Shown here: in pieces, positions 55,601-61,600 of the stretch
Layout of the letters: the number at the start of each line of letters is the position of its first letter
Numbering within the stretch: the first letter of the stretch is position 1
Source of the DNA: Roseateles toxinivorans
GTDB lineage: Bacteria > Pseudomonadota > Gammaproteobacteria > Burkholderiales > Burkholderiaceae_C
NCBI RefSeq assembly: GCF_004362525.1
Contig: NZ_SNXS01000003.1
Span: forward strand, 778,008-842,007
Reading direction: 5' to 3'
Length of the DNA: 64,000 nucleotides
Position numbers and translations under genes: made by a program
Notes under the pieces: model-generated
Database searches by the model: none
The model's input: only the letters and a program-made list of their open reading frames with translations
What the model was told of the DNA's origin: nothing

Positions 55601-58600
55601 GGTGTGACGTTGATGGTCAGCACCCGCGGAGTGCCGGTGGTGCCGTCGCCATCGCTGAGCTGCAGGCTGACTATGCGAGAGGGCACCGGGTCGGTGGAGA
55701 TATTGCGGTAGCTGAGGTTCTCGATCACCGCCTCGACCGCCTGCTGCGAGGCCGCAGCATTCCACTGCACGATCAGGTCCTTGCCGGCGCTGCCGTCGGA
55801 CAGGATGCTGCCTATGGTCACGCCGCCATAGCGCACATTCGCGCCGACCACATCCACCTGGCCCGCGCCATTGCCCTGGTTGCGAATGAAGAACTGGTCC
55901 TGCGAGGGCAGGTTCTCGTTCAGATCGACCCCCAGGCTGCTGTAGCCGGAGATCACCGACACCACCATCTGGCCGCCATCAAAATTGGCCGAGTCGACGT
56001 CGAACACGCTGACGGCCGCATCGATCAACACGCCGGCCGGCTGGTTGGCGGCGTTCTCGCCCACCGTCAGGCTGCTGACCAGGTCGGTGATCTCGGGCGC
56101 GGCGGACTTGGCCAGCGGCCCGGTGGTGCCGAACAGGTTCTGGTAGATGCCGTAGGTGTTGGCGGTGCCGGCTTCCTGGTTGTACGACTGCCATGCCGCC
56201 ACGAAGCGCCCGCCGCCCAGGCTTGCGAGATTGGGCATGTACTGGTGGTGGACGTTGTAGCTGTTGAGCTGCAGCGGGGCATCGACCTTGTTGCCAAGTG
56301 CGTCGAACTGCTGGGCAAAGCTGTCGTAGTTGTTCGACGAGGCATGCCAGGCGATCACATAGCCGCCGGTGTCCAGCGCGGTGATGCGGGGGAGGGCGTC
56401 GCTGATCGGTACGGTCGCCCCGTCATTGACCAGCACCTCGCCACCAACCTTGACGCCGGCTGCCGTGAAGCGCTGGGCCATGATGGACCAACCGTTCAGG
56501 CCGGGCGCATCGCTCTTGAAGGTGACCACGAAGTCGCCGCCGGTCAGCGTGGCCACATCGGCCACGGCCTGGTAGCCGGCCGTGGTGGTGTGGACCTGGA
56601 AGGCATCGCCGCGCGGCGTGCCGTCGGCATTCATCAGCCGCGCATAGACGCCCCAGTCGCTGCCGTCCTGGCCCTGGGAGTGATAGGTGATGACATAGCC
56701 GCCGTCGTTCAACAGCGCCATCTGCGGATAGGACTGGTTGCCGTTGGTGAAGGAGTTCGGCGGCGCGGCGCCCGGCGTGGCATTGATCAGTACCGGCGCG
56801 CCCTGGGCCACGCCGGCAGCGTCATAGTGCTGCACGCGCACGCCGTAACTGTTGCCGTCGGCGTTGTTGTCATCGGACCAGGCGATCACGAAGGCGCCAC
56901 CGGCCAGGCCCAGCACCATCGCCTGGGTCTGCTCGTAGGTGACGACCGGGCTGACCTTGAACTCGGCGCCCACGGCATTGCCGGCCGCGTCATAGCGCTG
57001 GGCGAAGATGCCGTCACTGCTGCCGTCAGGGGCTTCCCAGCTGACGACAAAGCCGCCGGTGCTGAGGGCACCGATGCTCACGCCCTGGGCGCCTTCCTGG
57101 GCCCCCGGGGTGGTGGTGTTGATCTGGAACTCGGCGCCGATGGCCGAACCATTGACGTCATAGCGCTGGCCGAACACGCCGTAGCCGTCGCTGTCCTGTC
57201 CCTCGCTCTGCCAGACCACCACATACTGCCCGGCATTGGCGCCCTGCAAGGCGCCGATGCCGGCGTAGATCTGGTCGCCCGGCGCGTAGGTGTTGACCCT
57301 TTGGTCGGCGGGCAGCAGCTTGGCGGCGCCATCGACCTGGGTGTTGACGTTGATGGTGATGGTGTTGAGCTGGGTGCTCTGGCCGCCATCGCCGTCTGAG
57401 ACAACAATCGACACCTGGCGCGAGGCCACCGGATTGCTGGAGCTGTTGCGGTAGGTCAGGTTCTCGACCACCGCTTCGGCCATGGCAGCGGTGGCGCTGG
57501 CATTCCACTGCACGACCAGATCGCTGCCGTTCTGCCCGTTGCTGACGACGGTGCCTATGGCCACGCCGCCAAAACGCACGGTGCTGCCGTCAAAGCCGAC
57601 CTGGCCGGCGCCGGCACCTTGGTTGCGGATAGCGAAATGGTCCTGAGTCGAGGCTCCGGGGTCGAAGCCCTGGCCGGCCCCATAGCCGTTGATGACGCTG
57701 ACGATCAGCTTGCCGCCAGCGAAGTTGGCCGAGTCGCCATCGATCACGCGCACACCCGGATCGATCAGCTGCGGCGCGGCATTGACGGTGTTCTCATCAA
57801 AGCTGACCGAGGCTTCGAGGTCCAGCAGCTGCGGCGACTCCTGGCGAACGATGCTGCCCGGCGTACCGAACAGCTGGCTGAAGACGCCATAGGTGCTGGC
57901 CGAGCCGACTTCCTGGTTGTAGGACTGCCAGACGGCGACGAAATTGCTGCCGGACAGGCCGCTGATGTCGGGGTAGATCTGCGTCGGTGCTGTGATGCTG
58001 CTGAGATGCAGCGGCCCGTCCACCTTGGCGCCGACAGCGTCGTACTGCTGGGCATAGACGCCGTAGCCGCCTTCGATGATGCTGCCGGTACCGTCCCAGC
58101 TGATCACGAAACCGCCATTGCCCAGGGCAGCGATATGGGGCGAGCGGCCGTAGTTGGACGGGAAGTCGGTGTTGTTGACGGCGAACTCCCCGCCAACGGT
58201 GGCGCCGCCGGCGGTGAAACGCTGGCCACGCACGGTGTTCGTGCCATCGTCATCCCAGACCACGACGAAGTCGCCATTCGCCAGGGTGGCCACATCGGTG
58301 TAGTACTGGCTGCCGGTGGTGGTGGTATTGACCTTGAACTCGGTGCCCACCTTGGCGCCTGCCGCGTCGAAACGCTGCCCATAGACACCCCAGCCGCTGC
58401 CGTCCTGGCCGTTCGATATCCACACGGCGACAAAGCCTGTTTCATCGGTGCCGGCGGTTGACGGGTCGTCGCGCAGGGCGGCCATCGCCGGGGTGTACTG
58501 GTCGTTGGGCAGATAGGTGTTGAGCTGGAACTCGACGCCCACAGCGGCTCCGGCCGCGTCGTAGCGTTGGCCGAACACGCCGTAGCCGCTGGTGTCCTGG

Positions 58601-61600
58601 CTTTGGCTGGCCCAGGTGATGATGAAGCCACCGCCGGCCAGACCGAGCACGGCGCCGTGGGTCTGGGTACTGCTGGTGGTCGTGTTGGCGCGGAACTCGG
58701 TGCCCGCGGGGTTGCCGTCAACGCCATAGCGCTGCGCATAGACGCCGCCGGACGAGCCGTCCTGTCCTTCGCTGTACCAGGTGACCACAAAGCCGCCACC
58801 GGACAGCGCGGCGACCTGCGGATCCTGCTGCGCGCCGGCACTCAGCGAGTTGATCTGGAACTCGGTACCGTCGGGCACGCCGGCGGCGGTGTAGCGCTGG
58901 CCGAACACGCCCCAGCCACTGCCGTCCTCGCCATTCGAACGCCATACCACCACATAGGCGCCGGCGTTGGCGCCTTCCAGGGTGGCCACGCGTGGCACCT
59001 CCTGGTCGGCGGCCACATAGGTGTTGACCTGCTGGTCGCCGAACAGCGGGCCGGCCCCATCCACCTCGGGGGTGATGTTGATGACGATGGATTGCGCCGT
59101 GGTGACTGCGGCGGCATCCCGGACCTGGATCTGCACCGTGCGGCTGGCCAGGGCACCATCGCTGGTGGTCTGGTAGCGGAGGTTCTCGATCACGCGCTCG
59201 ATGGCGTCGGCCGTGGCCGATGCATTGAAGGTGACGACCAGGCTGCTGCCATTGCCGCCACCGGCGCTGGTGCCGATGAGCACGCCTTCATAGCTGACGT
59301 TGCCCGCGGCGAAAGCGACCTCGCCGCTGCCATTGCCCTGGTTGCGTATCGTCAGCTGGTCGTCGGCGCGGGCATTGGCTGTGTAGCTGACGGTCAGGGT
59401 GCCGGCATTGAAGCCGGCCACACCGGCGTCAAGCTGCACGGCGCTGTCGATCAGCACACCGGCCTGTGCCGACGCCTCGGTCAAGGTCAGCGAGGCTTCA
59501 AGATCGCTCAACGCCAGCACTGCGGCGGGTGCGGACGCGGCGATGCTCAAGGTCACGCTTTGCGCCTGCGAGGCGCCGCCATCGCCGTCGAACAGGCGGA
59601 AGGCGATCGTGCGGCTACCGATAGGCGCCGCTGCGGCGTTGTACTGATAGGTGATGTTCTCGGCCACGGCACGGGCCAGCTCCGCCGTCACGCTGGCGTT
59701 GAAGACGATGGCCAGCGGTGTGTCGCCGACACCACCGCTGACGGTGCCGATCAGGTTGCCCGGCGCCGTGCCACCGTAGTACAGATTGCTGCCGTTCAGA
59801 TTGAACTGGCCGGCCAGCGGGGCGACGAAGGACTGCACCGACAGGGTGTCGTTGGCGGTGGCACCCGAGGTGAAGAAGACCAGCAGGCGGCCCACGTCCA
59901 GATTGGCCGAGTCGCTGTCTGTGATGTTGAAGTCGCTGTCTATCAGCTGCGGCGTGATGGCCTGGGCCTGGCTCAGGACGCGCGTGGTGCGCAGGTCATC
60001 CAGCAGCGGGTTCGCGCTGGGCCGTGCCAGCTCGCCGGCATCGCCGAAGATCTGCTGGGCGATGTCATAGGTGTTGTTGCCACCGTTGGCGGAGGTGTTG
60101 TAGTCGGTGTAGGTGACGACGAAGTTGCCGTTGCCGAGGTCGGTGATGGTCGGCGACGACTCTTCGCCGCTGGAGTTGGAGACCAGCTTGCGTTGACCGT
60201 CGAGCGCCACGCCGGCCGCGTCGTACTGGCGGATATAGACGTCGCTGGTCGTGCCGCTGCCGCTGAGGTCGTAGTTGTCGTTGTACCAGCTGACGACGAA
60301 GCCGCCGGTGGACAGTCCGGTCACCGCCGGCTGGTACTGCCCGCCGGTGGTGGTCTCGTTGATCAGGAATTCGCCGCCGGCCTTCACGCCGGCCGCGTCG
60401 TAGCGCTGGCCATAGACGCCGGCACCCGATCCGTCCTGGCTGTCCGAGCGCCAGACGACGATGAAGCCGCCGTCGGCCAGGGTCGCCACCTGCGGCTCGT
60501 ACTGCGCGCCTGCGGTGTTGGTGTTGATCAGGAAGGTGTCCGAGAAAGTAGCGCTGGCGGCGTCATAGCGCCGGCCATAGACGCCGTTGCTGCTGCCGTC
60601 GTTGCTGCTCTCGTCCTGCCAGACGATTACCAGATTGCCGTTCGCATAGGCCGCCACATGGGGCAGTTGCTGTGTGTTCAGCTGCGGATTGGCCGGTGCG
60701 CCCGGGGTGGTGCTGACCCGGGTCTCGGCGGTGACGACGGCGCCGGTGTTGTCATAGCGCTTCAGGTAGATGTCGTAGCCGCTGCCGCCGGCATTTCCGG
60801 TCGAGGACCAGACCACGGCGAAGCCGCCGTTGTAGCCGGCCATGGCATTGTGGAACTGGATGTTGTTGGTATGGGTGTTGACGACGAAATTGCCGCCCTG
60901 GGCCGTGCCGGCGGCGTCATAGCGCTGGCCGAACACGCCCCAGCCGTTGCCGTCGCTGGCGTTGTTGTCCTGCCATGTGATGGCGAAGCCGCCATCCGAC
61001 AGCGCTGCCACATGGGCATAGCTCTGCTCGCCGGTGGTGGTGGCGTTGACGCGGAACTCCGCACCGATGGCCACGCCCTGGGCGCTGAAGCGTTGGGCAT
61101 AGATGCCTTCGCTGCTGCCGTCCTGCGAGGTGGACTGCCAGGTCACGACATAGCCACCGTCGCTCAGCAAGGCAACTTCGGACTGCTGCTGATGGGCTGT
61201 GCGATAGCTGTTGAGGTGCTCCTCGCCATAGGCTTGGGCGATGCCGTCGGCGTCGGGGGTGATGTTGATGGTCAGCAGGTTCGAGGCGCTGGAGCCACCA
61301 TCGCCATCGCTGACACGCAGGCCCAGGCCGCGGCTGAGGTTCGGGCTCTGGCTGGTGTTGGCATAGGCCAGGCGCTGTACCAGCGCTTCCACGGCGTCGG
61401 CCGTGGCGGCATCACTGTTGAAGTCGATGCGCAGATTCGTGCCATTGCTGCCGCCGCTGATCAGGCCGATGGCAAGCCCGCCAAAGCTGACCACATTGCC
61501 GGCCACGCCGATCTGTCCTGCGCCATTGCCCTGGCTGAGCACGCTCAGCTGGTCCTGGCTGCTCTGGCCCAGGGTGTAGAACAGGTCCAGCCGGCCACCA